Translations under genes and position numbers: made by a program
Shown: positions 39,191 to 48,993 of the stretch, piece by piece
Layout of the letters: each line of letters begins with the position of its first letter
Numbering within the stretch: position 1 is the stretch's first letter
NCBI GenBank assembly: GCA_902543295.1
Contig: CACBXW010000002.1
Span: forward strand, 203,409-267,408
Direction: 5' to 3'
DNA: 64,000 nucleotides
Origin: an uncultured Pelagibacteraceae bacterium
GTDB taxonomy: Bacteria; Pseudomonadota; Alphaproteobacteria; Pelagibacterales; Pelagibacteraceae
The notes under the pieces: model-generated
Told to the model about the DNA's origin: nothing
Database searches by the model: none
Seen by the model: the letters and a program-made list of their open reading frames with translations, nothing else

Positions 39191-39931
39191 GTGAGACTTA
39201 ATAATAAAATTGCAATAATAACAGGTTCAGCTTCTGGTTTTGGTAAAGGAATAGCAAAAAAGTTTACCGAAGAAGGTGCCAATTTAATATTAGTTGATGT
39301 AAATTATAAATTATTAAAGGAAGTTTCTAAGAATTTATCTCAAGACTATTTTGTTGCTGATGTATCTAAAGCATCAAATTTTAATTCTCTACTAAAATAT
39401 GCTTATAAAAAGTACAATTCTGTGGATATATTTGTAAATAATGCCGGCATTACTCACAAACCCAAACCTATGGAAACTGTAACAGAAAAAGAATTTGATA
39501 AAGTATTTAGTGTAAATGCAAAGTCAGTTTACTATTGTGGAAAATATTTTGTGCCAAGAATGAAAAAAATAAAGAGAGGAGTCATCCTAAATGTTGCGTC
39601 AACGGCAGGATTATCTCCAAGACCTAAATTAAATTGGTATAACGCAAGCAAAGGCTGGATGATTACTGCAACAAAGGCCATGGCTGTAGAATTGGCCCCA
39701 TTTAATGTGCGTGTTAATGCTATAGCGCCGGTAGCCGGAAAAACACCATTATTAAAATCATTTATGGGAGGTAATACGCAAAAAAAAAAACAAACTTTCT
39801 TATCTACAATCCCACTAGGTAGATTTTCTACTCCTCAAGATATGGGGAATGCTGCTTGTTTTTTATGTTCTGATGAAGCAAGTATGATAACAGGAACAGT
39901 TCTGGAAGTTGATGGTGGGAGATGTATTTAA
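39191..39931 (+). CDS. SDR-family oxidoreductase (FabG-like)
   Basis: A classical short-chain dehydrogenase with TGSASGFGKGIA (NAD(P) loop), NNAGITH, catalytic Ser in NVASTAG and the YNASKG catalytic Tyr/Lys. The C-terminus MITGTVLEVDGGRCI is typical. The start is GTG at 39191. The substrate cannot be told. It interrupts the conserved aroE-coaE order of Alphaproteobacteria, so it is probably an insertion acquired by this lineage. Confidence 0.9.
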   Translation: MRLNNKIAIITGSASGFGKGIAKKFTEEGANLILVDVNYKLLKEVSKNLSQDYFVADVSKASNFNSLLKYAYKKYNSVDIFVNNAGITHKPKPMETVTEKEFDKVFSVNAKSVYYCGKYFVPRMKKIKRGVILNVASTAGLSPRPKLNWYNASKGWMITATKAMAVELAPFNVRVNAIAPVAGKTPLLKSFMGGNTQKKKQTFLSTIPLGRFSTPQDMGNAACFLCSDEASMITGTVLEVDGGRCI

Positions 39932-39937
39932 TTTGAA

Positions 39938-40525
39938 ATGATTAGAATAGGAGTTATTGGAGGGATTGGATCTGGCAAATCTTTTATATCTAAACTTTTC
40001 AAATCACCAGTTTTTAACGCAGATAGGGAAGTAGAATTACTATACAAAAATAATTTGGAGTGTTACAAAAGATTAAAAAATAAACTCCCTAGATTTGTTA
40101 AATCTTTACCAATATCAAAAAGTCAACTAATAAAAGCAATTAACGAAGATAAAAAAAATCTGAAAAGGATATCTTCTGTAGTTCATCCACTAGTTAGAAA
40201 AAAATTGAAATCATTTTTAAATAAAAATAAGAAAAATAAAATTATAGTTTTAGATATTCCCTTATTAATAGAAAATAAACTTTATAATAAAAAAGATATT
40301 TTAATATTTGTTAAATCTAATCAAAATAAAGTAATAAATAGATTAAGAAAAAGAAAAAATTTTAACAAAAAATTACTTTTAAATTTAAGAAAAAACCAAA
40401 CCAATCTGTTAAAAAAAAGAAAATTAGCAAATTATATTGTCGATAATAATTTTAGTCCAAATATAATGCAAAAAAAAATTAATTTGCTAAAGAATAAAAT
40501 TTTAGATGAAAGAAATAGTACTTGA
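39938..40525 (+). CDS. coaE: Dephospho-CoA kinase
   Basis: CoaE performs the last step of CoA synthesis. The Walker A motif GGIGSGKSFIS at residues 8-18, DIPLLIE, and the Lys/Arg-rich lid are recognisable. The start follows the SDR gene by 6 bases. The C-terminus is very Lys-rich; the gene overlaps dnaQ by 20 bases. Confidence 0.92.
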   Translation: MIRIGVIGGIGSGKSFISKLFKSPVFNADREVELLYKNNLECYKRLKNKLPRFVKSLPISKSQLIKAINEDKKNLKRISSVVHPLVRKKLKSFLNKNKKNKIIVLDIPLLIENKLYNKKDILIFVKSNQNKVINRLRKRKNFNKKLLLNLRKNQTNLLKKRKLANYIVDNNFSPNIMQKKINLLKNKILDERNST

Positions 40526-41171
40526 CACTGAAACCACGGGTCTTTCGGTAAAAGATGGGCATAGAATAGTAGAAATTGGTTGTATAGAAATTGAAAATTT
40601 AATACCAACCAAAAATGTTTTTCATTGTTATCTAAATCCTGAAAGAAAAGTTTCTGAGAGTGCATTAAAAGTTCACGGATACACAGATGAATTTTTAGCT
40701 GATAAAAAAAAATTTAACGAAATTGCTGATGATTTCTTAAAATTTATAGAAGGTAAAAAAATTATAATTCATAATGCAGAATTTGATATAGGTCATCTCA
40801 ATAATGAACTTTCATTAATTAAAAAAGAAAAAATTACAAAGGAAAATGTGATAGATACACTTGAAATTGCTAGAAACAAATTTCCAGGTTCAGGGATAAG
40901 TTTAGATGCATTGTGCAAGAGATTTAGAATTGATAATTCCAATAGAAAAAAACACACAGCTTTAGTTGATTGTGAGTTATTATCAAAAGTATATATAAAT
41001 TTATTAGATCAGAAAGAACCAAAATTTCAGTTCATTAACAACAAGGAAAAAAGTTTCTATAAAAAAAATGTTTTAAAAAATTATTCAAAAATAGTTATAA
41101 AACCTACTTCTGAAGAATTAATAAATCATAAAAAATTCTTAGATAAGGAACTAAAAAAAAATTATTATTAG
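40506..41171 (+). CDS. dnaQ: DNA polymerase III epsilon subunit (3'-5' proofreading exonuclease)
   Basis: The DEDD exonuclease motifs are visible: DTETTGL (Exo I), HNAEFDIGHL (Exo II) and KKHTALVDCELL (Exo III, with His). The protein edits replication errors as part of the Pol III core. Length 221. The stop shares TTAG with secB on the other strand. Confidence 0.95.
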   Translation: MKEIVLDTETTGLSVKDGHRIVEIGCIEIENLIPTKNVFHCYLNPERKVSESALKVHGYTDEFLADKKKFNEIADDFLKFIEGKKIIIHNAEFDIGHLNNELSLIKKEKITKENVIDTLEIARNKFPGSGISLDALCKRFRIDNSNRKKHTALVDCELLSKVYINLLDQKEPKFQFINNKEKSFYKKNVLKNYSKIVIKPTSEELINHKKFLDKELKKNYY

Positions 41172-41599
41172 TTATATTTTTGATTATATAATTTTTCAAA
41201 GTCTACTTTCTTTTCTAATATTAAGTTTGGAAATCCAGAGTTTTTAATTATATTTAAAAATATTTTTTCTAATTCTGGATAAATTTTATTTTGGATATCA
41301 ACAAGAATAATTCTCTCTAATTCTTTTTTTTTTAAATCTTTATCTATTATTTTTGCAACTGTTGCATAACTTATTTCAAAATAAGATTTTCTTTTATTAT
41401 TTGACGGGTCTTTGTAATGTAATTTTGTTAAAACCTCTATAACATCATTTTGCATTGGCTGTGTTGTTACATTGATACCAAGGGTGTATTTAGTTATATA
41501 TTCTTTACTAAACACAAAGGTCTGAACGTCTGGAATTTCTACTGAAAGATCTTTTATATAATTTAATAAAATTTTAAATTTTTTTGTCATCGTCTTCAC
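41168..41599 (-). CDS. secB: Protein-export chaperone SecB
   Basis: SecB keeps preproteins unfolded for SecA. The 143-residue protein has YIKDLSVEIPDVQTFVF at the start, and LEISYATVAK-like beta strands followed by PELEKIF and GFPNLIL. Location beside dnaQ and fxsA is the conserved alphaproteobacterial arrangement. Its start overlaps the end of fxsA by 26 bases; an internal ATG two codons further in is also possible. Confidence 0.9.
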   Translation of the reverse strand: MKTMTKKFKILLNYIKDLSVEIPDVQTFVFSKEYITKYTLGINVTTQPMQNDVIEVLTKLHYKDPSNNKRKSYFEISYATVAKIIDKDLKKKELERIILVDIQNKIYPELEKIFLNIIKNSGFPNLILEKKVDFEKLYNQKYN

Positions 41600-41999
41600 C
41601 TAATTCTTCAAATTCTCCATCTATGTAGGTTTTTTCTCTCCTCTTTTCGTATTTATTTTTACTAACAAATTTTGCTAATATAATCTTTCTTGTGAATGGT
41701 ACGATTAATAAAACTCCAATTAGATCTGTTGCAAATCCTGGTATGATTAATAATAATGCTGCGAAGGCTAGAGTAGCACCTGAAATTATTTCATACACCG
41801 GAATTTCATTTTTAATTAATTGCCTCATGCCAGATTTTAAAGTGTTAAATCCTTCATATCTAGCGTAAGCAATTCCTGCAATCGCAGTACCGAATATTAG
41901 TAAAATTGTATTAAAAGCTCCGATTTGAGATCCAATTTTAATAAATAAGTAGATTTCTATTAGAGGAGTCCCAATTATTAAAATTAATAGTGTGTTCAT
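41574..41999 (-). CDS. fxsA: FxsA-family membrane protein
   Basis: The protein has hydrophobic segments at about 4-22, 24-42 and 70-95, with the family signature PLIEIYLFIKIGSQIGAFNTI and later LLLIIPGFATDLIG. FxsA was found as a suppressor of F-plasmid exclusion of T7 in E. coli; its normal role is unknown. The C-terminus is charged and cytoplasmic. It diverges from the Tim44-like gene. Confidence 0.9.
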   Translation of the reverse strand: MNTLLILIIGTPLIEIYLFIKIGSQIGAFNTILLIFGTAIAGIAYARYEGFNTLKSGMRQLIKNEIPVYEIISGATLAFAALLLIIPGFATDLIGVLLIVPFTRKIILAKFVSKNKYEKRREKTYIDGEFEELGEDDDKKI

Positions 42000-42056
42000 T
42001 TGTCTATTATCTAATTAGCAGGTTGAAATTATCAACATAGTAAATATTATACTCAT

Positions 42057-42644
42057 ATGAGTTATAGCTTTGAATACATTGATATTATACTTCTTGCAAT
42101 GATTGCAGGTTTTATTTTTTTAAGATTAAGAGGAATTTTAGGAAAAAAAACAGGTTTTGAAGAAGATATAGACTCAAGTTTTGCTCACGAGGCGCCACCA
42201 ACTAAGCCAAAAGCTGATCTAAACGCAAACACATTTGATGAAAATGCTAAGAAGGAATTTATCAAGGGAGCAATGATTGCTTATGAAACTATAATAACTA
42301 ACTTTGCAAAAGGAAAATTAAAGGACATAAAATCATTGTTAGATAAAAATATATACCAGCAATTTGAGGAAGCTATTAAAGAAAGAGATGAAAAAAATTT
42401 TTCTTCTGAAACAACATTTATTGGTATCAATTCTGCTGAAGTTAAAGAACACCTACAAAATAAAAATATGTTAGAAGTAACAGTAGAATTTGTAAGTGAA
42501 ATTATTTCTTGTGTTAAAGATAAAGAAAATAAAATTGTTTCGGGAGATCCAGAAAAAGTTAAAAAGGTTTTAGATACGTGGAAATTTTCTAAAGATAGCA
42601 GATCTCCAAATCCAAATTGGTTATTAATCGATACTCAAGCTTGA
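42057..42644 (+). CDS. Tim44-like domain protein (TimA)
   Basis: An N-terminal membrane anchor (about 8-27, IILLAMIAGFIFLRLRGILG) is followed by a linker and a C-terminal Tim44/MRPL45-like domain (about 65-195; FIKGAMIAYETII, then VEFVSEIIS, and a final [10 protein letters not shown]). In Alphaproteobacteria this protein sits beside fxsA and is related to the mitochondrial import motor part Tim44. The mltA gene that usually separates it from smr in relatives is missing here. Confidence 0.88.
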   Translation: MSYSFEYIDIILLAMIAGFIFLRLRGILGKKTGFEEDIDSSFAHEAPPTKPKADLNANTFDENAKKEFIKGAMIAYETIITNFAKGKLKDIKSLLDKNIYQQFEEAIKERDEKNFSSETTFIGINSAEVKEHLQNKNMLEVTVEFVSEIISCVKDKENKIVSGDPEKVKKVLDTWKFSKDSRSPNPNWLLIDTQA

Positions 42645-43054
42645 CAAATAAGCTATCAGATAAAGATAAGAAAGACTGGCAAAAATATATAAATAGTTCT
42701 GAAAGACTTCATAGTAAAGATTTAGAACAATCAAATAATCAAACAATTTCAGAAAGATCAATTGATTTGCACGGGCTCACCTTAGAACAAGCTAACCAAG
42801 AAATTTCACAATTCATAGAAAATTGTTATTTAAATAAAGTAAAAAAAATTAACGTTATTACTGGTAAGGGTATGAGGTCAAAAAATATAAATGATCCTTA
42901 CCAGTCTTCAAAGTTAAGTATTTTAAAATATTCCATCCCAGAATATATTAAAAATAATTCAGAATTGATGAAAAAAATAATTAAAATTGATTTTGAGTCT
43001 GTAGATAGTCCATCGAAAGGAAGTTTCGATATTATCCTTAAATCTATAAGATAA
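42641..43054 (+). CDS. Smr-domain protein
   Basis: The C-terminal Smr (MutS2-type) domain shows [14 protein letters not shown] and VITGKGMRS with the GKG-type loop. Such domains are endonuclease-like and act on DNA or RNA. I choose TTG at 42641, which overlaps the Tim44-like stop as TTGA and gives the family-like start [16 protein letters not shown]; a TTG at 42617 would extend it by 8 codons. No ATG is available. The 3' end overlaps hslU by 11 bases. Confidence 0.85.
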   Translation: MTNKLSDKDKKDWQKYINSSERLHSKDLEQSNNQTISERSIDLHGLTLEQANQEISQFIENCYLNKVKKINVITGKGMRSKNINDPYQSSKLSILKYSIPEYIKNNSELMKKIIKIDFESVDSPSKGSFDIILKSIR

Positions 43055-44411
43055 ATTTTGAAAGGTCTGTGTCTTTTACCAGTTCACCAATGTTATCTTT
43101 GATGTATTTGCCATCCACAGTTATTTTCTCTCCAGCTCTATCTGTGGCTGTAAAACTAATTTCATCTAAGACTCGTTCAATAATCGTGTGTAATCTTCTT
43201 GCACCTATATTTTCTACAGATGAATTGACTTCACTTGCTATATGAGCGATTGTATTTATTCCATCTTCTGTAAATTCTAAATCTACATTCTCAGTTTTTA
43301 AAAGTGCTCTATATTGCTTAATTAAACTATTATCTGGTTCCTTTAGTATCCTAATAAAATCCTCACTATTTAGAGCATCAAGCTCAACTCTTATTGGGAG
43401 TCTACCTTGTAACTCAGGTAACAGATCTGATGGTTTTGCTAATTGAAACGCTCCTGAGGCAATAAATAATATATGATCTGTCTTAACAGGTCCATATTTA
43501 GTGCTAACAGTTGTTCCTTCTATAAGTGGTAATAAATCTCTTTGAACTCCTTCTCTTGAAACATCACCGCCAACTCGATCGGTTCTTGCAGAAATTTTAT
43601 CGATTTCATCTAAAAAAACTATTCCGTTATTCTCTGTTGAATCTTTTGCTGACTTAATAATTTTGTCTTGTTCAATAAGTTTGTCTGACTCTTCATTTAT
43701 TAAAATTTCATGAGATTCTTTTACTGACATTTTTTTTTTCTTGGGTTTTTGACCCATTGATTTCCCAAGCATATCAGAAATATTTATCATACCAACATTT
43801 GCACCAGGCATTCCAGGTATCTCAAATGATGGCATTTGATTAGACTCGCTAACAGCTATTTCAATTTCATTGTCATCTAAATCTCCATCTCTTAGTCTCT
43901 TTCTAAAACTCTCTCTTGTTGCAACACTTGCTTTATTTCCTACTAAAGCATCCAAAACCCTATCCTCCGCTAATTTTTGTGCTTGAGCATGAACTTCTTT
44001 TCTTTTCTTAACCTTTTCCATAGCAATTGCAATTTCTAATAGATCCCTAACAATTTGTTCCACATCACGTCCCACATATCCTACTTCTGTAAATCTTGTA
44101 GCTTCAACTTTTACGAATGGAGCCTCTGCTAATTTTGAGAGTCTTCTAGAGATTTCAGTTTTACCAACACCTGTTGGTCCAATCATTAAAATGTTTTTTG
44201 GAAGAACTTCATCTTTCATATCATCTTCTAATGCTTGTCTTCTCCATCTATTTCTTAAAGCAATAGCAACAGCTCTTTTAGCTTTATTTTGTCCAACAAC
44301 AAATCTATCTAATTCTGAAACAATTTCTCTCGGTGATAATGAATTTGCAATTGTAGTCCTCTCTTTTGCAACTTTACCTTTTGGAAATGATGTAACGTTT
44401 GATTTTTCCAT
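43044..44411 (-). CDS. hslU: ATP-dependent protease ATPase subunit HslU (ClpY)
   Basis: HslU unfolds substrates for HslV. The Walker A motif [14 protein letters not shown], Walker [10 protein letters not shown] and the C-terminal [16 protein letters not shown] sensor region are conserved. Length 455 is normal. Its start codon overlaps the hslV stop by one base, so the pair is translationally coupled. Confidence 0.98.
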   Translation of the reverse strand: MEKSNVTSFPKGKVAKERTTIANSLSPREIVSELDRFVVGQNKAKRAVAIALRNRWRRQALEDDMKDEVLPKNILMIGPTGVGKTEISRRLSKLAEAPFVKVEATRFTEVGYVGRDVEQIVRDLLEIAIAMEKVKKRKEVHAQAQKLAEDRVLDALVGNKASVATRESFRKRLRDGDLDDNEIEIAVSESNQMPSFEIPGMPGANVGMINISDMLGKSMGQKPKKKKMSVKESHEILINEESDKLIEQDKIIKSAKDSTENNGIVFLDEIDKISARTDRVGGDVSREGVQRDLLPLIEGTTVSTKYGPVKTDHILFIASGAFQLAKPSDLLPELQGRLPIRVELDALNSEDFIRILKEPDNSLIKQYRALLKTENVDLEFTEDGINTIAHIASEVNSSVENIGARRLHTIIERVLDEISFTATDRAGEKITVDGKYIKDNIGELVKDTDLSKFIL

Positions 44412-44926
44412 TATATTTTCTCCATACTCAAATTATCATTAGTAAATACACATATATCTGAAGCAACTTTAATTGATTTTTTTGCAATATCTTCTGCGGA
44501 CATATCTGTATCCATTAACACTTTTGCAGCTGCTAAAGCATAATTTCCGCCAGAACCAATTCCAATTACATCACCCTCAGGCTCTAAAACATCACCAGTT
44601 CCTGAAATTATAAAACTTTTTTCTTTATCTCCAATTGCCATTAATGCTTCTAATCTTCTTAAATATTTATCAGTTCGCCAATCTTTTGCTAATTCAACAG
44701 CAGCTCTTGTTAAATTACCTGCATGTTTTTCAAGCTTTGACTCTAGTCTTTCAAACAAAGTAAGTGCATCTGCTGTCGATCCAGCAAAACCTGCGATCAC
44801 ATTTCTTTTCTCAATTTTACGAACTTTGTTAGCAGTTTTCTTAATTACAGTATTACCCATGCTAACTTGACCGTCACTGGCCACAACTACGTCATTATTT
44901 TTTCTTACAAGTACAATGGTTGTCAT
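44411..44926 (-). CDS. hslV: ATP-dependent protease peptidase subunit HslV (ClpQ)
   Basis: This proteasome-like peptidase uses an N-terminal Thr, here Thr2 in [21 protein letters not shown] and [18 protein letters not shown] are family signatures. HslV forms two stacked hexamers capped by HslU. It is first in the hslVU pair and divergent from hisB across a 90-base gap that must contain both promoters. Confidence 0.98.
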   Translation of the reverse strand: MTTIVLVRKNNDVVVASDGQVSMGNTVIKKTANKVRKIEKRNVIAGFAGSTADALTLFERLESKLEKHAGNLTRAAVELAKDWRTDKYLRRLEALMAIGDKEKSFIISGTGDVLEPEGDVIGIGSGGNYALAAAKVLMDTDMSAEDIAKKSIKVASDICVFTNDNLSMEKI

Positions 44927-45016
44927 AGAGTATAGATGGATATGAATTTAAATAGTTCAAGCCCAGGTTTAGTATTATTGATATAATCAAAAATACCTAT
45001 ATACCTAATTTAAATT

Positions 45017-45607
45017 ATGAAAAGAAAAGCAAAAATAGCAAGAAAAACGAAAGAAACTAATATCAGTGTTGATCTAAATATTGACGGCAAAGGTAAGTAC
45101 AAAGTTGACACAGGAATAGGATTCTTAGATCACATGCTCGAACAGTTATCCAAACACTCATCAATGGATTTAACTGTTAAAGCTAAAGGTGACACACATA
45201 TTGATCTTCACCACACAACTGAAGACACTGGTATTGCTATAGGAGAATGCTTAAAGAAAGCTTCAAAAAAATTTGTAGGTATTAAAAGATATGCTCATAT
45301 TTTATTACCAATGGATGAAACATTAACACGAGTTGCAATAGATGTTTCAAATAGACCATATTTAATCTGGAATGTGAAATTAAAAGTTGAAAAACTTGGT
45401 GAGATGGACACAGAATTATTTAAAGAATGGTTCCAAGCTTTTTCACAAGCCGCCGGAATTACCATGCACGTTGAAAATATTTATGGTGATAATAGTCACC
45501 ACATCATAGAGTCTTGCTATAAAGGCTTGGCAAGGACTTTAAGAGCTGCATTAGAATTAGATCCTAGGAATAAAAGTTCAGTTCCCTCGACAAAGGGTTC
45601 TTTATAA
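45017..45607 (+). CDS. hisB: Imidazoleglycerol-phosphate dehydratase
   Basis: HisB makes imidazole-acetol phosphate in histidine synthesis. The metal-binding repeats [23 protein letters not shown] and [19 protein letters not shown] are intact. This is the monofunctional form (196 residues) without the phosphatase domain. It opens the his cluster on the plus strand. Confidence 0.97.
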   Translation: MKRKAKIARKTKETNISVDLNIDGKGKYKVDTGIGFLDHMLEQLSKHSSMDLTVKAKGDTHIDLHHTTEDTGIAIGECLKKASKKFVGIKRYAHILLPMDETLTRVAIDVSNRPYLIWNVKLKVEKLGEMDTELFKEWFQAFSQAAGITMHVENIYGDNSHHIIESCYKGLARTLRAALELDPRNKSSVPSTKGSL

Positions 45608-45612
45608 GATTA

Positions 45613-46239
45613 ATGGACGTCACAATTGTTGACTATAAATCGGGTAATATAAGCTCTGTAATTAACTCATTTAAAGAAGTTGCCAAAGATAAAGTTAATA
45701 TCGAAGTAACTTCAGATTTAGATAAAATTAAATCGAGCGACAAAGTAGTTCTACCAGGGCAAGGCTCATTTAAAAGCTGTATAGATGGTTTAAAAAGCAT
45801 AAATGGTTTAATAGATACTCTAAGTGAATTTGCATTAAATAATAAAAAACCACTTCTTGGTATTTGTGTCGGTCTTCAAATGTTTGCGGACGTTGGTTAC
45901 GAAGAGGTTGAAACCAAAGGTTTAGGGTGGATTTCAGGCAAAGTATCTAAAATTGATAATCAAGATGGAAAATTTAAACTTCCCCATATTGGCTGGAACC
46001 AAATAAACATTATAAAAGATAGTAAAATATTTAAAGATATAGAGAACAATTCTCATATGTATTTCGTTCACAGTTATGAATTTATACCAAATGATAATTC
46101 AGTCACTGCTGCTACTACTGATTATTCATCCAAGATTGTCTGTGCTGTAGAAAAAGGAAATATATTTGGAACACAGTTTCACCCTGAGAAAAGTGATAAA
46201 ACTGGACTTAAAATAATAAGTAATTTTATAAGTATTTAG
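45613..46239 (+). CDS. hisH: Imidazole glycerol phosphate synthase glutaminase subunit
   Basis: HisH is the class I glutamine amidotransferase that supplies ammonia to HisF. The catalytic Cys lies in LLGICVGLQMF, and the His/Glu in GTQFHPEKS. A 208-residue length is normal. It follows hisB by 5 bases. An FkbM methyltransferase gene separates it from its partner hisA-hisF. Confidence 0.97.
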   Translation: MDVTIVDYKSGNISSVINSFKEVAKDKVNIEVTSDLDKIKSSDKVVLPGQGSFKSCIDGLKSINGLIDTLSEFALNNKKPLLGICVGLQMFADVGYEEVETKGLGWISGKVSKIDNQDGKFKLPHIGWNQINIIKDSKIFKDIENNSHMYFVHSYEFIPNDNSVTAATTDYSSKIVCAVEKGNIFGTQFHPEKSDKTGLKIISNFISI

Positions 46240-46241
46240 AT

Positions 46242-47093
46242 ATGAAAAATATAGATTTAACTGAATTTGCAGGTAAAGATATTTCAATTCTAATTAAAAA
46301 GGGCGATGAATTATTTAATGGGAATTTAGAAGAAAAAATACACTCTCACAAAATTTATAATATTATTTTGGAGCAACTTCCTACCAATTATGAACAAATA
46401 AAATTACGTGAATTAAGAGGTTTATTAAGACAAAAGATATGGAATTGTGAAAGAACTTTCTTTTGGAATGAAAAATTTTCATCTCAATCTGGTCAAGATA
46501 AAATTATAAAAAATTCATTTTTCAGATCAAAAAAAAGTGGCTTTTTTGTAGAAATAGGAGCTTTCGACGGTATCGAGGGAAGCAATTGTTTACATTTTGA
46601 AAAATCAATGAACTGGGATGGAATAGCAATTGAACCATCAAAAATACAATTTGAAAAACTTTCAAAAAATAGAAATTGTAAAGTTTTGAATGCAGCTATT
46701 AGCTCAACTGAAAAAGATGTGGAGTTCATGGAAGTTATTGAAGGTCTTACACAAATGAGTGGAATTAATGATGATAATTACTCAGCAAAATCAATAATTG
46801 AGAATAATAAAAATACCAAATTTAATAAGAATAAAATCAAAACATCAACGTTTGAGAAAAGCATTTTAATAAAAGAAATCGATTACTTATCAATTGATAT
46901 TGAGGGTGCAGAACTAGATGTTCTTAAATCGATAAATTTTCAAGAATATATTGTAAAAGTTATCTCTGTTGAGAATAATAATCCTGAAAAAATAAATTTT
47001 AACTCATTTTTAAAAGAAAATAATTTTTCGTTTTTCGATAGAGTTGGCCAGGATGAGATTTTTTATAACAATAAATTTTTTAAATTAAACTAA
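46242..47093 (+). CDS. FkbM-family methyltransferase inside the his operon
   Basis: Residues from about 100 on form an FkbM-type SAM methyltransferase. SGFFVEIGAFDGIEGSN is the glycine loop, DGIAIEPS the acidic strand end, and DYLSIDIEGAELDVLKSI the family signature. The first 90 residues are an unassigned helical part. FkbM enzymes often O-methylate sugars or polyketides. The gene lies 2 bases after hisH and 1 base before hisA, so it must be co-transcribed with histidine genes although no histidine-related role is known. Confidence 0.87.
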   Translation: MKNIDLTEFAGKDISILIKKGDELFNGNLEEKIHSHKIYNIILEQLPTNYEQIKLRELRGLLRQKIWNCERTFFWNEKFSSQSGQDKIIKNSFFRSKKSGFFVEIGAFDGIEGSNCLHFEKSMNWDGIAIEPSKIQFEKLSKNRNCKVLNAAISSTEKDVEFMEVIEGLTQMSGINDDNYSAKSIIENNKNTKFNKNKIKTSTFEKSILIKEIDYLSIDIEGAELDVLKSINFQEYIVKVISVENNNPEKINFNSFLKENNFSFFDRVGQDEIFYNNKFFKLN

Positions 47094-47094
47094 A

Positions 47095-47814
47095 ATGAAA
47101 ATTTTCCCTGCAATTGACATAAAAGATAAAAAGTGCGTTAGATTAATCAAAGGAGATTTTGAAAATAAAACCGAATATAAAATGTCGCCTATAGATCAAG
47201 CTGGAAAATATAAAGATAATGGATTTAAAAATTTACATATAGTTGACTTGGACGGTGCATTAACTGGAGATCCAATTAATATTGATATTATTCAAAATAT
47301 CGTTGGAAAATTTGATCTTAAGATTGAAATAGGAGGCGGTATAAGAAATTTTGAGACTATTCAAAAATATATTGATGCTGGTGTTGAAAAGGTAATTTTG
47401 GGAAGTGCTGCCATAAAAGATAGAAAATTTTTAGAAGAAGCTTGTAAAAAATTTCCAAATCAAATTGCATTAGGATTAGATGCTAAAGATGGTCATCTTG
47501 CAATTTCAGGTTGGACAGAAGAGTCGGATAAACTGACAGCCGAATATCTAAAAAAAGTAAATAATTACGGAGTTAGTAGAATTATTTATACAGATATTAA
47601 TAGAGATGGAACTAAGCAAAGTCCAAATTTTGAAGAAACACAAAAAGTTGCAAATATTTCAAACTGTCCAGTAGTTATATCTGGTGGTGTTTCTTCAATT
47701 AGTGACATTAAAAGAGCTAAAAACTTAAATAATATCGAAGGTGTAATAGTAGGAAAAGCTATATACGATGGAGATATAAAATTAGATGAACTTGCAAAAG
47801 AAATAGATGCTTAA
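47095..47814 (+). CDS. hisA: ProFAR isomerase HisA
   Basis: HisA is a TIM-barrel Amadori isomerase. The start [20 protein letters not shown] contains the first catalytic Asp, and IEIGGGIRN and ISGGVSSI are the phosphate-binding loops. The length of 239 residues is normal. It overlaps hisF by 8 bases. Confidence 0.97.
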   Translation: MKIFPAIDIKDKKCVRLIKGDFENKTEYKMSPIDQAGKYKDNGFKNLHIVDLDGALTGDPINIDIIQNIVGKFDLKIEIGGGIRNFETIQKYIDAGVEKVILGSAAIKDRKFLEEACKKFPNQIALGLDAKDGHLAISGWTEESDKLTAEYLKKVNNYGVSRIIYTDINRDGTKQSPNFEETQKVANISNCPVVISGGVSSISDIKRAKNLNNIEGVIVGKAIYDGDIKLDELAKEIDA

Positions 47815-48559
47815 AAATAGAATTATACCTTGTTTAGATGTTAAAAATGGTCGTGTTGTTAAAGGTATTAACTTTGTTGACCTTAAAGATGCAGGAGATC
47901 CTGTCGAACAAGCAAAAATCTATAGTGATGGAGGAGCAGACGAAATTTGTTTTTTAGATATCACCGCTTCTAATGAAAATAGAGATACTATTTATGAGGT
48001 AGTAGAAAAAACTTCTAAGAAATGTTTTGTACCTTTAACAGTAGGCGGAGGTGTTAGAAGTGTTGATGATATTAACAAATTACTAAATTGTGGAGCAGAT
48101 AAAGTATCAATAAATACAGCTGCTGTTCAGAATTCAAAAGTTGTTGAAGATAGTTCTAGAAAATTTGGATCACAGTGTATTGTTGTTGCAATTGATGCAA
48201 AAAGAAAAGATGGTGGATGGGAAATTTTTACCCACGGTGGTAGAAATCCAACAGGCATAAACGCTTTAGAATTTGCATCTAAAATGGAGAAATGTGGTGC
48301 TGGAGAGCTTCTTGTGACCTCTATGGATAAAGATGGAACTCAATCTGGATATGATATTGAATTGATGCAAAAGATATCATCTATGGTAAATATTCCAGTC
48401 ATTGCATCAGGTGGGGTTGGAACTTTGGATCATTTAGTAGATGGAATAAAATCAGGTGCAAGCGCTGTTTTAGCTGCATCCATATTCCATTATGGGACTT
48501 ATTCAGTAAATGAAGCTAAGCAATATTTGGCTTCAAAAGATATACCTGTTAGGATTTAG
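47807..48559 (+). CDS. hisF: Imidazole glycerol phosphate synthase cyclase subunit
   Basis: HisF cyclises PRFAR with ammonia from HisH, producing IGP and AICAR. The family start [17 protein letters not shown] includes the catalytic Asp; [10 protein letters not shown] and the second Asp in [13 protein letters not shown] are conserved. Length 250. It ends one base before the hisE ATG. Confidence 0.98.
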   Translation: MLKNRIIPCLDVKNGRVVKGINFVDLKDAGDPVEQAKIYSDGGADEICFLDITASNENRDTIYEVVEKTSKKCFVPLTVGGGVRSVDDINKLLNCGADKVSINTAAVQNSKVVEDSSRKFGSQCIVVAIDAKRKDGGWEIFTHGGRNPTGINALEFASKMEKCGAGELLVTSMDKDGTQSGYDIELMQKISSMVNIPVIASGGVGTLDHLVDGIKSGASAVLAASIFHYGTYSVNEAKQYLASKDIPVRI

Positions 48560-48560
48560 T

Positions 48561-48833
48561 ATGTTAAAGATTTTAGAAGATCTCGTAAACCTTGCAAGAG
48601 AGCGAAAAACTAATCCTGTCAAAGGCTCATATACTAATAGGCTTTTAGAAGATAAATCTTTAGCAAAAGAAAAAGTTTTAGAAGAAATTAATGAACTTAT
48701 AGAAGCTGTTGAGCAAGACTCTAATAAAATCCATGAAGCTGCAGATGTTTTATATCACTTAATTATGTATCTAGAAAAAAGTGGTATAAAAATTGAAGAA
48801 GTAATGGAAGAACTGAATAGTCGAAAGAAATAA
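48561..48833 (+). CDS. hisE: Phosphoribosyl-ATP pyrophosphatase
   Basis: HisE hydrolyses PR-ATP to PR-AMP using an all-alpha MazG-like fold. GSYTNRLLEDK, LEEINELIEAVEQ and EAADVLYHLIMYLE carry the metal-binding Glu/Asp residues. I start at ATG 48561 (90 residues) because an upstream in-frame ATG would lie within hisF and add non-family residues. Confidence 0.95.
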   Translation: MLKILEDLVNLARERKTNPVKGSYTNRLLEDKSLAKEKVLEEINELIEAVEQDSNKIHEAADVLYHLIMYLEKSGIKIEEVMEELNSRKK

Positions 48834-48835
48834 TA

Positions 48836-48979
48836 ATGATTCAAAGTTATATAAATTGGGAAAAAAGACAAATTCAGTGGTGGAAGAAAAAACTCAGACT
48901 TTCTGAGCATGGACTAGCTTGGATATCTTTTATCAAGGGAATTTTGGTTGGATTATTAATTTATCATTTCTTTTTTTAA
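48836..48979 (+). CDS. Small single-span membrane protein (47 aa)
   Basis: ATG at 48836 opens a 47-codon frame ending TAA at 48977-48979, two bases after the hisE stop and on the same strand. The product has an amphipathic aromatic/basic first half (NWEKRQIQWWKKK) and one hydrophobic segment (about 29-47). Aromatic and charged residues alternate as in a real membrane-anchored peptide. Function is unknown; it may be a conserved SAR11 hisE-linked small protein. Confidence 0.6.
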   Translation: MIQSYINWEKRQIQWWKKKLRLSEHGLAWISFIKGILVGLLIYHFFF

Positions 48980-48993
48980 GGAAAAAGATCAAT

